Origin: Staphylococcus sp. GSSP0090 | Lineage (GTDB): Bacteria > Bacillota > Bacilli > Staphylococcales > Staphylococcaceae | Length of the DNA: 64,000 nt | Direction: 5' to 3' | Assembly (NCBI RefSeq): GCF_013391405.1 | Contig: NZ_JACBFD010000018.1 | Coordinates: 21,323-85,322, forward strand | Shown here: piece after piece, positions 55,884-64,000 of the stretch | How the letters are laid out: each line of letters opens with the position of its first letter | Position numbering within the stretch: position 1 is the stretch's first letter | Program-made: the position numbers and the translations under genes | Notes under the pieces: generated by a model | What the model was told of the DNA's origin: nothing | The model's input: only the letters and a program-made list of their open reading frames with translations | The model's database searches: none

Positions 55884-58136
55884 TTAATCATTGCTATCTT
55901 TCGAATCTTTGTTACTATCTTTTGAATCTTTTTCACTGTCTTCTTTATCCGAAGGCTGACCATCAATTGCTTCTGATGATAAAGTCACTTCAATCTTATC
56001 GTTTTTGTTTAATTTTTGACCTTTAGATGTAGATTGTTGAGAAACAAATCCACTACCTTTAGTTGTTACTTTCACATTCGTAAGATTTTCGAATGCCACT
56101 ACTTCTTCTTTGGTCCAACCTGACATATCTGGCATTGTAAGATCACCATCAGTGAGTAACAAGACTTTACTGTTCGGTAATACTTTTTTATTGGCTGCCA
56201 CGGATTGTTTAGTAATTTTCTCACCGCTACCAATAACAATTGGTTCGAGTGATTTACTATTTATTTTATCTTGAGCTTTTTGAGTTTCTTGACCTTCAAC
56301 TTCTGGCACTTCACTATATTTAACATCAGATTTGTCTTTAGATGCTTTATCTCCAACATTTAAATATTTCAACGTGTTTTCCATAATTGGTTTGAAGGCC
56401 TTACTCACACCCATTTCATATGCTTCTTGGTCATTTTTCTGCGCTAAACTCATACCAGCATAAACAATCACTTCTGGGTCATCTTTTGGTGCATCACCTA
56501 TAAAGCTTACAAAGTATGGATTTTCTCCTTCAACGTAACCGCCGTTATCTGAATCCGCAACTTGTGCTGTACCTGTTTTACCAGCTACATCATAACCATC
56601 AATTTGATAATTTTTCGCGTGACTATCTTCACTATTTACTACTTTATCTAATTCAGTACGTACTTTCTTAGCAGTATCTTTAGTAATAGGTTTGCCTGCA
56701 TATTCTTTCTTACCTTTGTAAAAAGTATCTTTACTTACAGGATTTGAAATACTGTTAACATACCATGGCTTCAACATATTCCCGTTATTAGTAAATGCTG
56801 ATTGTGCTCTAAGCATTTGTACTGGCGTAACTGTTGTAGATTGTCCAAAGGCAGATGTTTTCTGTTGCGCTTCATTATCCCAAGCGATACCACCTGTAGC
56901 TTCTCCATCAAACATGCCATTCGTCGACTTACCGAAACCAAATTTCTCATACCAATCCTTCATTTTATCTGCACCTACTAAATCTTGCAAATGCATCATC
57001 AATGTATTAGACGAATAAGTGAATCCAAGTGACATTGGAATTTCTCCCCAACCTACTTTGTTCCAGTCAGAGATTTTCGAGCCCATTACTTCTCTTGGTT
57101 CAGCCGTATATTTTTTATCCGGATCAAATTTACCTTCTTGAATCGCCGCAGCTAAACCATATGATTTAAAAGTAGACCCAGGTTCATAAGTATTTTGATA
57201 TAAGTCGTTCGCCCATTTTTTACCAAAGTCTTTACCCGTTTCAGGATTAAATGTTGGCCTTTGGCTATAAGCCAATATCTCACCTGTATGTGCGTCCATA
57301 ACTACCGCAAATAAATCTTTTGGTTTATAATGCTCAACCATACCATCCAATGCCTCTTCAACGAAGACTTGAATATTTGAATCAATCGTAAGATGTACAT
57401 CATCACCACGTTTAGGCGTTTGCTCTTTCTTAGTATTTGGTGCAATATACCCCCAAATATCATGAATATAAGATAGCGCGCCCTTTTGACCAGATAAATA
57501 GCTATCAAAGACTTTTTCTACACCCATAGCACCTTTCAATTCCCCATTGTCTGGGTTCTTTTGCGCCATACCTATGAGATGAGACGCAAAGTTTCCATTA
57601 GGATAAAATCTTTCAGTCTCAGGATATAATGTGACACCTGGAAGTTTCATTTTTTCTATTTTTTCCTTTTCTTGATAGGTCAAATCAGAACCTTTTTGGC
57701 CAAATTCAACTTGAAAGGCTTTTTTATTATTTAGTTTATCTTCAATTTCTTTAGCTGACATATCGACAACTGTGGCGAGTTTTTTAGCAGTTTCTTTTTT
57801 ATCTGTTACATGTTTAGGTTTATCACTACCTTCACTTGCCTTTTTGTCAACAATCGCTACTACTTTATACCGTTCAACATCTTCAGCTAACACTTTGCCG
57901 TTTCGATCATAAATTTTTCCTCGTTCAGGTTGTTCTTGTGTGTTTACTAAGTATTTCTCATTGGCTTTCATGATTAAATCTTCACCAGAGGAATGTCCAG
58001 TTAACATGATATATGAATATCTTAAAACCAACGTAAAAAAGAGCAGTCCGAATACAAGGATGAGTAGGACTGCCCCTATTTTACTTTGTTTTATTTGAAA
58101 TTTAGGTTTTTTAAATCTAATTTTTCGCTTCGCCAT
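55884..58136 (-). CDS. pbpA: Penicillin-binding protein 1 (essential division transpeptidase)
   Basis: A 750-residue class B PBP (FtsI-type). One membrane span (about 19-42), dimerisation domain, transpeptidase with STFK (Ser321), SSN (375-377) and KTGT (520-523), then two PASTA domains (about 600-725) and an Asp/Ser/Lys repeat tail. It cross-links septal peptidoglycan with FtsW. Its start overlaps ftsL by 20 bp. No sign of a mecA-like, low-affinity origin. Confidence 0.95.
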   Translation of the reverse strand: MAKRKIRFKKPKFQIKQSKIGAVLLILVFGLLFFTLVLRYSYIMLTGHSSGEDLIMKANEKYLVNTQEQPERGKIYDRNGKVLAEDVERYKVVAIVDKKASEGSDKPKHVTDKKETAKKLATVVDMSAKEIEDKLNNKKAFQVEFGQKGSDLTYQEKEKIEKMKLPGVTLYPETERFYPNGNFASHLIGMAQKNPDNGELKGAMGVEKVFDSYLSGQKGALSYIHDIWGYIAPNTKKEQTPKRGDDVHLTIDSNIQVFVEEALDGMVEHYKPKDLFAVVMDAHTGEILAYSQRPTFNPETGKDFGKKWANDLYQNTYEPGSTFKSYGLAAAIQEGKFDPDKKYTAEPREVMGSKISDWNKVGWGEIPMSLGFTYSSNTLMMHLQDLVGADKMKDWYEKFGFGKSTNGMFDGEATGGIAWDNEAQQKTSAFGQSTTVTPVQMLRAQSAFTNNGNMLKPWYVNSISNPVSKDTFYKGKKEYAGKPITKDTAKKVRTELDKVVNSEDSHAKNYQIDGYDVAGKTGTAQVADSDNGGYVEGENPYFVSFIGDAPKDDPEVIVYAGMSLAQKNDQEAYEMGVSKAFKPIMENTLKYLNVGDKASKDKSDVKYSEVPEVEGQETQKAQDKINSKSLEPIVIGSGEKITKQSVAANKKVLPNSKVLLLTDGDLTMPDMSGWTKEEVVAFENLTNVKVTTKGSGFVSQQSTSKGQKLNKNDKIEVTLSSEAIDGQPSDKEDSEKDSKDSNKDSKDSND

Positions 58137-58509
58137 TATTACGCACTACCTTTACATTGTCGTTCTTAAGGCTCATTCCTTCGTTTTTGGCCTTATCGTA
58201 AATGCGTTCATATGAAGAGTTCTTTTTAATTTCAGATTCTATTGCGCTGTTTTCACTTGATTGTTTTTCGATTTTTGTATCTAAATCTGCAATTTTTCCT
58301 CGAGTATCATACGCATCCATTTTTAAAGATAGCATATATATACTTATTAAAGCAATTACTGTTATGAGTCCTATGTATAACATTTTCTCAAACTTTGTAA
58401 GTTGAACTACTACCTTGCGCTTTACAGTTTTTGGCTGGGCCGACGGTGGCGACTCAGGTATTTGCGTCTCTATGTCGTTATAAGGTTGATATATCTTTTC
58501 TACTGCCAC
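58117..58509 (-). CDS. ftsL: Cell division protein FtsL
   Basis: A 130-residue bitopic protein: Pro-rich cytoplasmic tail, one membrane span (about 43-62), then an extracellular leucine-zipper-like coiled coil. It works with DivIB and DivIC to activate septal synthesis. GTG start preceded by AAGGAG; overlaps pbp1 by 20 bp and follows rsmH after 14 bp. Confidence 0.92.
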   Translation of the reverse strand: MAVEKIYQPYNDIETQIPESPPSAQPKTVKRKVVVQLTKFEKMLYIGLITVIALISIYMLSLKMDAYDTRGKIADLDTKIEKQSSENSAIESEIKKNSSYERIYDKAKNEGMSLKNDNVKVVRNNGEAKN

Positions 58510-58523
58510 TCAACATTCACTCC

Positions 58524-59459
58524 TTATTTTAATATTTCTGCAACACGTAACTTCGCACTACGCGCTCTATTATTTTGTTCAAGATCTTCGTCAGTAGCGA
58601 TAATAGGTTTACGGTTTACACGTTTCAATTTAGGTGTGTATGCTTCAGGTATCACTGGCAATCCCCTTGGTACATCTGGCCCCTTTTCGTACTCTTGAAA
58701 CATTTGTTTACATAACCGATCTTCCAATGAATGGAATGTTATGACTGAAATTCTACCATCTACTTTTACTGCATCAATTGCTTGTTCTAATGAATCTTCA
58801 AACGCCGATAATTCATCGTTCACGGCAATTCTTATTGCTTGGAATATACGTTTAGCTGGATGTCCACCTTTACGTCTTGCTTTAGCTGGAATGCCTTCTT
58901 TTATGACATCCACAAGTTCTAATGTTGTTTCAATTGGCTTTTGTTCTCTATTTTGTTCAATGCGTCGAGCAATTTGTTTAGAAAATTTTTCTTCGCCATA
59001 ACGATGAAATATTCTGACTAATTTTTCGAATTCCCAATCATTTACTACTTCATACGCAGATAATGATTGTGATTGATCCATTCGCATGTCCAATTTCGCA
59101 TCATGATGATAACTAAAACCACGTTCAGGGACGTCTAACTGTGGGCTTGAAACCCCCAAGTCATAATAGATACCATCTACTTTTTCAATATTTAAATCAT
59201 TCAATATTTCAGTTATTTTTCTAAAGTTGCTATGGACGAAGGTCACTTTATGTAAGTGATCCTTTAAAACTTCTTTGGCATTTTCTAAAGCTGTTGTATC
59301 TTGATCTATTGCGATAAGTCTACCTTCGTCTCCGAGTTGATTTAATAAATAGAGCGCGTGGCCTGCTCCACCTAATGTACAGTCGACATACACGCCATCT
59401 GCCTTAACATTTAAATAATCAATGGTCTCTTTAAGCATTACGCTGACATGATGAAACAA
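58524..59459 (-). CDS. rsmH: 16S rRNA (cytosine1402-N4)-methyltransferase RsmH (MraW)
   Basis: A 311-residue SAM enzyme. The SAM loop is [12 protein letters not shown], then AIDQD and [11 protein letters not shown]; the catalytic end has ITFHSLEDR. It starts at a TTG (59459) with GGAGG 8 nt upstream, matching the homologous start MFHHVSVML. It follows mraZ after 14 bp. Confidence 0.95.
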   Translation of the reverse strand: MFHHVSVMLKETIDYLNVKADGVYVDCTLGGAGHALYLLNQLGDEGRLIAIDQDTTALENAKEVLKDHLHKVTFVHSNFRKITEILNDLNIEKVDGIYYDLGVSSPQLDVPERGFSYHHDAKLDMRMDQSQSLSAYEVVNDWEFEKLVRIFHRYGEEKFSKQIARRIEQNREQKPIETTLELVDVIKEGIPAKARRKGGHPAKRIFQAIRIAVNDELSAFEDSLEQAIDAVKVDGRISVITFHSLEDRLCKQMFQEYEKGPDVPRGLPVIPEAYTPKLKRVNRKPIIATDEDLEQNNRARSAKLRVAEILK

Positions 59460-59473
59460 TTTAACGCCTCCAT

Positions 59474-59905
59474 TTAAAAATCGAAATCAATTAAGTCTTC
59501 AGCAATATCTTCGAAACTTTCTTCAGATTCATCATAGAAACTGTTCCAAGTCTCTCTGTCCCAAATCTCAATGCGATTTGAAACGCCTATTACTGTACAT
59601 TCCTTACTTAAGTTTGCATACTGGCGTAAATTTTGCGGAATGTTAATACGCCCTTGTTTATCTAACTCTACTTCAACAGCACCTGAGAAGAACATACGCA
59701 TGAATTTACGTGCGTCTTTTTTAGTCATTGGTAATGTCTTCATCTTCTCTTCGATTACTTGCCACTCTTCTAAAGTGTAGCCAAATAAACATTTATCAAG
59801 GCCTCGAGTGATTATAAAACGCTCATTTAAGTCATAACGAAACTTGGATGGAACAATCATACGTCCTTTTGTATCCAATTGATGCTCGTACTCTCCCATG
59901 AACAT
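59474..59905 (-). CDS. mraZ: Transcriptional regulator MraZ
   Basis: A 143-residue AbrB-like ring-forming DNA-binding protein with two SpoVT-like repeats: [20 protein letters not shown] (about 4-23) and [18 protein letters not shown] (about 77-94). It heads the division cluster and is expected to repress its own promoter through the repeats at 59939-59966. Confidence 0.95.
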   Translation of the reverse strand: MFMGEYEHQLDTKGRMIVPSKFRYDLNERFIITRGLDKCLFGYTLEEWQVIEEKMKTLPMTKKDARKFMRMFFSGAVEVELDKQGRINIPQNLRQYANLSKECTVIGVSNRIEIWDRETWNSFYDESEESFEDIAEDLIDFDF

Positions 59906-59938
59906 TTATAATCACCTCACCTTCTCATATATATAATT

Positions 59939-59966
59939 TACCACATCTCTCCACTATCCTCCACTA
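59939..59966 (-). promoter_or_regulatory. MraZ-box operator (three 10-bp repeats)
   Basis: On the minus strand AGTGGAGGAT, AGTGGAGAGA and TGTGGTAAAT follow each other in exact 10-bp phase. They begin right after the -10 box of the predicted promoter. Tandem GTGG-type repeats about one helical turn apart are the known target of MraZ rings. Confidence 0.75.
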
Positions 59967-59995
59967 ATTATACAAATTTAACTAATTTTTCTTAA
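59967..59995 (-). promoter_or_regulatory. Promoter of the division cluster (mraZ)
   Basis: TTAAGA (59990-59995) and TATAAT (59967-59972) are 17 bp apart, and the MraZ repeats cover the start site. Confidence 0.65.
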
Positions 59996-60002
59996 AAAGC
60001 GT

Positions 60003-60040
60003 AAAAAAATACCCGATTCGTCAAATTGACAAATCGGGTA
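60003..60040 (-). terminator. Intrinsic terminator of bshC
   Basis: TACCCGATT pairs with AATCGGGTA, followed on the minus strand by seven T; it lies just after the bshC stop and insulates the mraZ promoter. Confidence 0.85.
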
Positions 60041-60054
60041 AATCCCTTCCATAT

Positions 60055-61668
60055 CTAGGGTTTAACGATAATATGATCAAAAGTGTAAGAAAGTGGGGGA
60101 TAGGTGGAGGGACTGAACACATCTATCCCAAAATCATTCATTATTTGAAGTGGATTCCATATTCTTTCTTGCAAGCCACCCATTGGATGAAGTGTTTCGC
60201 TTAATTCTTTAAAATGTTTCATACTTATTTCATTTTCTCTTTCGATATTTAATAAATACCTTTTTATTAAATAATCATATTGATTTTGATGTATACGATT
60301 GTTTTTTTCTACTAATAATTGGTTATCGTTATTCCCCTCAACTTCACTTAGTAGTGATTCATATAATTCATCTTGTTGCATCTTAATCTTTTCAACTTTA
60401 TCAACAAATGTTTGAGATGCTTGCGAACGTATGAATTTTTCCTTATCGTTTGCAATACCTTCTTCTATAATTGAATTTTTATCCAATTGATATTGAGACA
60501 ATAATTTTTCAGTTCTTGGATATAGGTAACTGATTCTCAATCGTGGTAATACTATCGGCATCGATATATCCAATGTGTTAAATACGTCACTGAGTTCTGT
60601 CCAATATTTAATTTCACTTGGCCCACCAATAAACGCAATTGTATTAAATAACCACTCTTCCATAATCGGGCGCGTTACTACATTATTTGAAAATCGTTCT
60701 GGTTCATCTTCAAGTATTTTTAGTAATGCTTCTTTAGTCATATATTTATCTGATTTACTTAAATAAAATTGATTATCTTTAAACGTAAGTAACTGTCTCA
60801 TGTTATCTTCATGTAAAAATAAGTGCACATTCGTATCAGTCTGTATCATTTGTTCTAATCCACTAGCAATCGTTTTTTGTTGATTATTTCTAAATGATGC
60901 ATCGACAGCTTTATGATTTTCAATTATTTTTTCCATAAATGGTTGTTCTAATTGACGTAATTCAGCATTATTCGCATCAATCATTAATAAACCATACGCT
61001 TTGAATACTTCATTTAATAATGCTTTAAACATATCTGTCCAGCTATCATATTGATTTATAATCTCCGTACACATTTCAATCAGTTGCTTAGAATATGTCG
61101 TTTCATTCATTTCTTTAAAAAATTGTTTCAAAGCGTCTTTTAATTGTGCTTTATCAGGATAATATGTTGAGACGCTTGCCTCAGGTGGCGTCATTGTATG
61201 ATATTTAATTTTTTGTAATTTTACATGTTGCGTATTATAGGCATAAGTATGATTAACTTCATCAAAATCATGATCTTCGCCAGCAATCCAAAACACAGGT
61301 ATTACATTAGTTTCATAGTCCTTTGAAAGCTTTTCACTTAGCGTTATGATAGAAAATATCTTATGAAAAGTATATAAAGGGCCACCAAATAAACCAGCTT
61401 GTTGTCCTCCTATGACTACTTTTGCACCTTCACTTAATAATGAAATATTTTTTGATTGTTTCTCTGTTACTGTTAAATCGCTCATATAGTTTTTGATAAC
61501 TTCAGCTAATGCAGCTTCTCTACCGTTATTAGGCATTGATAAACGTTCGCTATAACTCTTTTCTTGCATTGCATCCAAGTGATAAAATTGTCCTATTTTT
61601 GAATCACTATCTTTAATTTTAGAAATAAATTGATCTTTTTCATTAAGTTTCGTAATCATACAATCCAT
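60055..61668 (-). CDS. bshC: Bacillithiol synthase BshC
   Basis: A 537-residue enzyme adding cysteine to glucosamine-malate, the last step of bacillithiol synthesis. Motifs [33 protein letters not shown] and the C-terminal [16 protein letters not shown] are shared with the S. aureus protein. A coiled-coil segment lies at about 400-480. Monocistronic, just upstream of the division cluster as in other staphylococci. Confidence 0.95.
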   Translation of the reverse strand: MDCMITKLNEKDQFISKIKDSDSKIGQFYHLDAMQEKSYSERLSMPNNGREAALAEVIKNYMSDLTVTEKQSKNISLLSEGAKVVIGGQQAGLFGGPLYTFHKIFSIITLSEKLSKDYETNVIPVFWIAGEDHDFDEVNHTYAYNTQHVKLQKIKYHTMTPPEASVSTYYPDKAQLKDALKQFFKEMNETTYSKQLIEMCTEIINQYDSWTDMFKALLNEVFKAYGLLMIDANNAELRQLEQPFMEKIIENHKAVDASFRNNQQKTIASGLEQMIQTDTNVHLFLHEDNMRQLLTFKDNQFYLSKSDKYMTKEALLKILEDEPERFSNNVVTRPIMEEWLFNTIAFIGGPSEIKYWTELSDVFNTLDISMPIVLPRLRISYLYPRTEKLLSQYQLDKNSIIEEGIANDKEKFIRSQASQTFVDKVEKIKMQQDELYESLLSEVEGNNDNQLLVEKNNRIHQNQYDYLIKRYLLNIERENEISMKHFKELSETLHPMGGLQERIWNPLQIMNDFGIDVFSPSTYPPLSYTFDHIIVKP

Positions 61669-61894
61669 GCGTAATTCTCCTTATGTTACTCTATTCCTAA
61701 TTAGTATAAAGTTTATATACATTATTGACAATTTAACGGCTTATAATTTTTAAATTTTTAATAAACTATATAATACGTACCCACTTTAATTACTTTATTT
61801 TTTAAAAACCACTATCCATTCTTTTATAATTAAAATCAACGATACTTATATAGGTTTGAACCGTCATTTTTGTGAAAAAACAATTAAAATAAGG

Positions 61895-61900
61895 TATAAT
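61895..61900 (+). promoter_or_regulatory. -10 box of the YlbP-like GNAT gene
   Basis: A consensus TATAAT lies 32 bp before the ATG, with TTGTGA 19 bp upstream as a loosely spaced -35. The rest of gap 61669-61931 is AT-rich without features. Confidence 0.5.
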
Positions 61901-61931
61901 AGAATAAATGATAACAAAGGGGGAAGATGCG

Positions 61932-62372
61932 ATGAGTAGTGTAAAACGTCTTGATATAAATTATAAAACAGACGAACTATTCGAAGATTTTAGAAACTTC
62001 GGTAATAAAGATTTATATTTAGTAGATGAACTTCGAGGAGAAATGATTGACGCAAGTTCAGATTCACCTTTCTATGGTATTTATGTAGGTGATCGTTTAG
62101 GCGCTCGAATGGCACTATATCGTAAAGGCGAAGTTGAGGAAACTCATTTCCCAAGTTTTGATGATTATAATGTGATCTGGAAATTAGAGGTTTTACGCGA
62201 TTTCCAAGATCGTGGTTATGGCAAATCACTATTAGATTTTGCCAAAGATCAAGGCTTACCAATTAAAGTCATAGCACGCAATCAATCTAAAAACTTTTTC
62301 ATTAAACAAGGTTTTACAGATTTAGAAGAAAAAAATAGAGACGGTCATGATGTATTAGTTTGGACACCATAG
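61932..62372 (+). CDS. GNAT-family N-acetyltransferase, YlbP-like
   Basis: A 146-residue conserved Firmicutes acetyltransferase-fold protein located next to bshC, as in S. aureus. Motif RDFQDRGYGKSLLDFA matches the acetyl-CoA loop (Q/RxxGxG/A variant), and NQSKNFFIKQGFTDLE the C-terminal motif. GGGGGAAG precedes the ATG at 61932; an ATG at 61908 in the same frame lacks a ribosome site. Substrate unknown. Confidence 0.88.
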   Translation: MSSVKRLDINYKTDELFEDFRNFGNKDLYLVDELRGEMIDASSDSPFYGIYVGDRLGARMALYRKGEVEETHFPSFDDYNVIWKLEVLRDFQDRGYGKSLLDFAKDQGLPIKVIARNQSKNFFIKQGFTDLEEKNRDGHDVLVWTP

Positions 62373-62399
62373 TCAAACGTGATCCAATATAATACAAAA

Positions 62400-62450
62400 G
62401 CCCTTCAAAGCAATCATTAAATAATGAAAACTTTGAAGGGCATTTTATTT
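62400..62450. terminator. Bidirectional terminator between GNAT and HAD genes
   Basis: GCCCTTCAAAG pairs with CTTTGAAGGGC and is followed on the plus strand by ATTTTATTT. It serves both convergent genes. Confidence 0.85.
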
Positions 62451-62486
62451 AACCTAATATGTTTAACATTCTATGTATTTTAGCAA

Positions 62487-63170
62487 TTAAACATATGCTA
62501 ACACTTCTGCTAAAGCATTCACTTCAAAATCCGGTTCAATTTCAGTGTCATTTGTTTTTTGTCTAGGGTTAAACCAACATGTTTGAATATTGGCATTTTT
62601 CCCACCCAAAATGTCTGAAGACATAGAATCACCTATTATCATTGCATGATCACGTTTGTCTTCACCGATTTCATTAAATACATAATCAAAAAATTCTGGC
62701 ATTGGTTTTTGAAAACCTGTTTGTTCTGAAACAAAAACAGCTTTAAACCAATGACCTATTTTCGTTTTTTTAATGCGTCTTTCTTGTGTTTCTAATACAC
62801 CATTGGTCACTATATACAAATCATGCTTATCTTTTAATTTTTCTAATGTTTCTATAGTCTGATCAAAATGTTTAATTGGTGCGTTCGCTAACTCATCTCT
62901 AAAGATTTGGTCAGCTAATTTACCATCTATCTTCATTTGATGTAGATGAAAGTAAGCCTCAAAACGTTTACTTAAAACTTCATCTTTAGTTAATTCATTT
63001 ACTTGAAAAGCATCCCAATGCGCCTGATTAATCTTCTTAAATGTATGTAAATCGTTTTGGTTTGTCTTTAATCGAAATTGCTGTGTCATTTTATAAAATG
63101 CATATGCTTCTGCATCGTGAAAATCCACTAATGTATCATCAAAATCTATCAATAAACTTTTTGTCTTCAC
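62487..63170 (-). CDS. HAD-superfamily phosphatase, YjjG-like nucleotidase
   Basis: A 227-residue HAD hydrolase. Motif I is DFDDTLVDF (nucleophile Asp9, acid Asp11), motif II has VTNGV, and motif III/IV reads FQKPMPEFF ... IIGDSMSSDILGG. The arrangement fits the YjjG/non-canonical nucleotidase branch that clears damaged or halogenated nucleoside monophosphates; the substrate is inferred. GTG start with AGGTGG. Located between a terminator and the modulin array. Confidence 0.85.
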   Translation of the reverse strand: MKTKSLLIDFDDTLVDFHDAEAYAFYKMTQQFRLKTNQNDLHTFKKINQAHWDAFQVNELTKDEVLSKRFEAYFHLHQMKIDGKLADQIFRDELANAPIKHFDQTIETLEKLKDKHDLYIVTNGVLETQERRIKKTKIGHWFKAVFVSEQTGFQKPMPEFFDYVFNEIGEDKRDHAMIIGDSMSSDILGGKNANIQTCWFNPRQKTNDTEIEPDFEVNALAEVLAYV

Positions 63171-63262
63171 TTTTCCACCTTCTCATATGTTTAAATATAT
63201 TTGTTCCAAATATATCATACTCATTCGATTTCACATATGATGATTTCTCTACAAATAACAAA

Positions 63263-63290
63263 AATGGCCAAGGTTATCACCCTGACCATT
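63263..63290 (-). terminator. Intrinsic terminator of the PSM-beta operon
   Basis: On the minus strand AATGGTCAGGGT and ACCTTGGCCATT form an 11-12 bp stem with a 4-nt loop, followed by TTTTTG. It lies 19 bp after the last modulin stop. Confidence 0.85.
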
Positions 63291-63309
63291 GAATCAACTA
63301 TTTACAATA

Positions 63310-63444
63310 CTAGAATCCGAATAATTTTGATACTAATCCTACACCGTTTTCTACGATGCTTACAATGCTTGTGCCTAATTTCGCGCCGTCTCCTGCGATA
63401 CCTGCTTGTACTGTTTCTTTGATTGCGTTAAATAAATCTGCCAT
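63310..63444 (-). CDS. Phenol-soluble modulin beta, type A (copy 1)
   Basis: A 44-residue peptide running MADLFNAIKETVQAGIAGDG ... GTSIVSIVENG ... SKLFGF. It is an amphipathic helical peptide exported with its formyl-Met and without a signal peptide. The length, central LGTSIV and C-terminal FGF are diagnostic of beta-class modulins, which promote biofilm structuring and, in some species, lysis or growth inhibition of other bacteria. GGGGC-type ribosome site. Last gene of the array; differs from copy 3 only near VGLVSK versus VGALSK. Confidence 0.93.
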   Translation of the reverse strand: MADLFNAIKETVQAGIAGDGAKLGTSIVSIVENGVGLVSKLFGF

Positions 63445-63484
63445 TATAATTTGCCCCTTTTTATTTTATAGTTTTAAGTTTTAA

Positions 63485-63619
63485 TTAAAATCCGAAAACT
63501 TTACCTAATAATCCTACACCACTTGATACGATATCTACGATGCTTGAACCTAGTTCTGAACCGTTACCTGATTTTGCTGCTTGTACTGTATTTGCGATTG
63601 CTTCTGCTAATTTAGCCAT
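63485..63619 (-). CDS. Phenol-soluble modulin beta, type B (copy 1)
   Basis: A 44-residue modulin starting MAKLAEAIANTVQAAKSGNG and ending GVGLLGKVFGF, close to S. epidermidis PSM-beta1 in its first half. GAGGAGC ribosome site. It lies 40 bp upstream of the last type A gene and is nearly identical to the window-end copy (one visible change, SSGVG versus SNGVG). Confidence 0.93.
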   Translation of the reverse strand: MAKLAEAIANTVQAAKSGNGSELGSSIVDIVSSGVGLLGKVFGF

Positions 63620-63670
63620 AATTTATTGCTCCTCTTTTTTATATTTTTATATGATATATATGATTTAATA

Positions 63671-63805
63671 CTAGAATCCGAATAATTTTGATAATGCGCC
63701 TACACCGTTTTCTACGATGCTTACAATGCTTGTACCTAATTTCGCGCCGTCTCCTGCGATACCTGCTTGTACTGTTTCTTTGATTGCGTTAAATAAATCT
63801 GCCAT
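63671..63805 (-). CDS. Phenol-soluble modulin beta, type A (copy 2)
   Basis: A 44-residue modulin, nearly the same as the type A gene at 63310-63444, with GVGALSKLFGF at the end. The leader with GGGGC and the coding bases are also nearly identical, which indicates recent duplication. 51 bp upstream of type B copy 1. Confidence 0.93.
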   Translation of the reverse strand: MADLFNAIKETVQAGIAGDGAKLGTSIVSIVENGVGALSKLFGF

Positions 63806-63843
63806 TATAATTAGCCCCTTTTATTTTATATTTTACGTTATTA

Positions 63844-63978
63844 TTAAAATCCGAAAACTTTGCCTAATAGTCCTACACCATTTGATACGATATCTACGAT
63901 GCTTGAACCTAGTTCTGAACCGTTACCTGATTTTGCTGCTTGTACTGTATTTGCGATTGCTTCTGCTAATTTAGCCAT
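63844..63978 (-). CDS. Phenol-soluble modulin beta, type B (copy 2)
   Basis: A 44-residue type B modulin (MAKLAEAIANTVQAA ... IVSNGVGLLGKVFGF). Its upstream ribosome-site region runs to the window edge, so the promoter and any further copies are outside. First-transcribed of the four visible genes. Confidence 0.92.
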   Translation of the reverse strand: MAKLAEAIANTVQAAKSGNGSELGSSIVDIVSNGVGLLGKVFGF

Positions 63979-64000
63979 AATTTATTGCTCCTCTTTTTTA

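Noticed and set aside
63310..63978. CRISPR-like repetition
   Set aside because: The repeats are 135-bp coding genes with leaders, not short repeats with unique spacers.

Overview
The window is a stretch of staphylococcal core chromosome. It is low in G+C, and the gene order is the Staphylococcus plsX-fapR-recG ... prkC ... pyr ... ileS-divIVA-ftsZ-mraZ-bshC block. Nearly every protein reads as a close relative of an S. aureus protein. Four beta-type phenol-soluble modulins and an aureolysin-like protease located between fapR and recG point to a non-aureus, probably coagulase-negative species. The peptides recall the saprophyticus/cohnii type from memory, but the species cannot be fixed from this window alone.

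Most genes lie on the minus strand, so transcription runs mainly from high to low coordinates. Regions: (1) 1-1150, plsX (cut by the window edge) and fapR with a FapR operator; (2) 1380-3480, a secreted thermolysin-family protease followed by a 283-bp nested palindromic repeat; (3) 3477-9453, recG, serine dehydratase sdaAA/sdaAB, fatty acid kinase fakA and an Asp23-family gene; (4) 9705-19063, rpmB, then thiN-rpe-rsgA-prkC-stp1-rlmN-rsmB-fmt and a catalytically dead deformylase homologue; (5) 19338-28300, a GNAT gene, gene debris, priA, coaBC, rpoZ-gmk, rqcH, a glyoxalase-fold gene and a YitT-type membrane protein; (6) 28535-28618, a self-contained 27-residue membrane-peptide gene; (7) 28874-39400, the pyrimidine operon pyrR-pyrP-pyrB-pyrC-carA-carB-pyrF-pyrE plus a 61-residue unknown, controlled by PyrR attenuators; (8) 39568-46713, rluD, lspA, a two-domain glyoxalase/dioxygenase, ileS with a T-box, divIVA and ylmH; (9) 46826-59905, the division and cell-wall cluster from ylmG back to mraZ, with an MraZ-box promoter; (10) 60055-63170, bshC, a YlbP-like GNAT and a HAD phosphatase; (11) 63310 to the window end, four PSM-beta genes in an A-B-A-B tandem array that may continue beyond the edge.

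The groups make functional sense together. They cover phospholipid and fatty-acid entry (plsX, fapR, fakA), PASTA-kinase signalling with its phosphatase (prkC, stp1), translation initiation and rRNA modification (fmt, rsmB, rlmN), UMP synthesis, lipoprotein signal cleavage, and peptidoglycan and divisome assembly. The accessory content is limited to the protease locus, the small membrane peptide, a GNAT gene beside pseudogene debris, and the modulin array. I see no prophage, transposase, CRISPR array, tRNA or rRNA gene. No clear new multi-gene system is visible. The best leads are the palindromic repeat family, the 27-residue peptide gene, the duplicated modulin pair and the non-canonical ylmH start.
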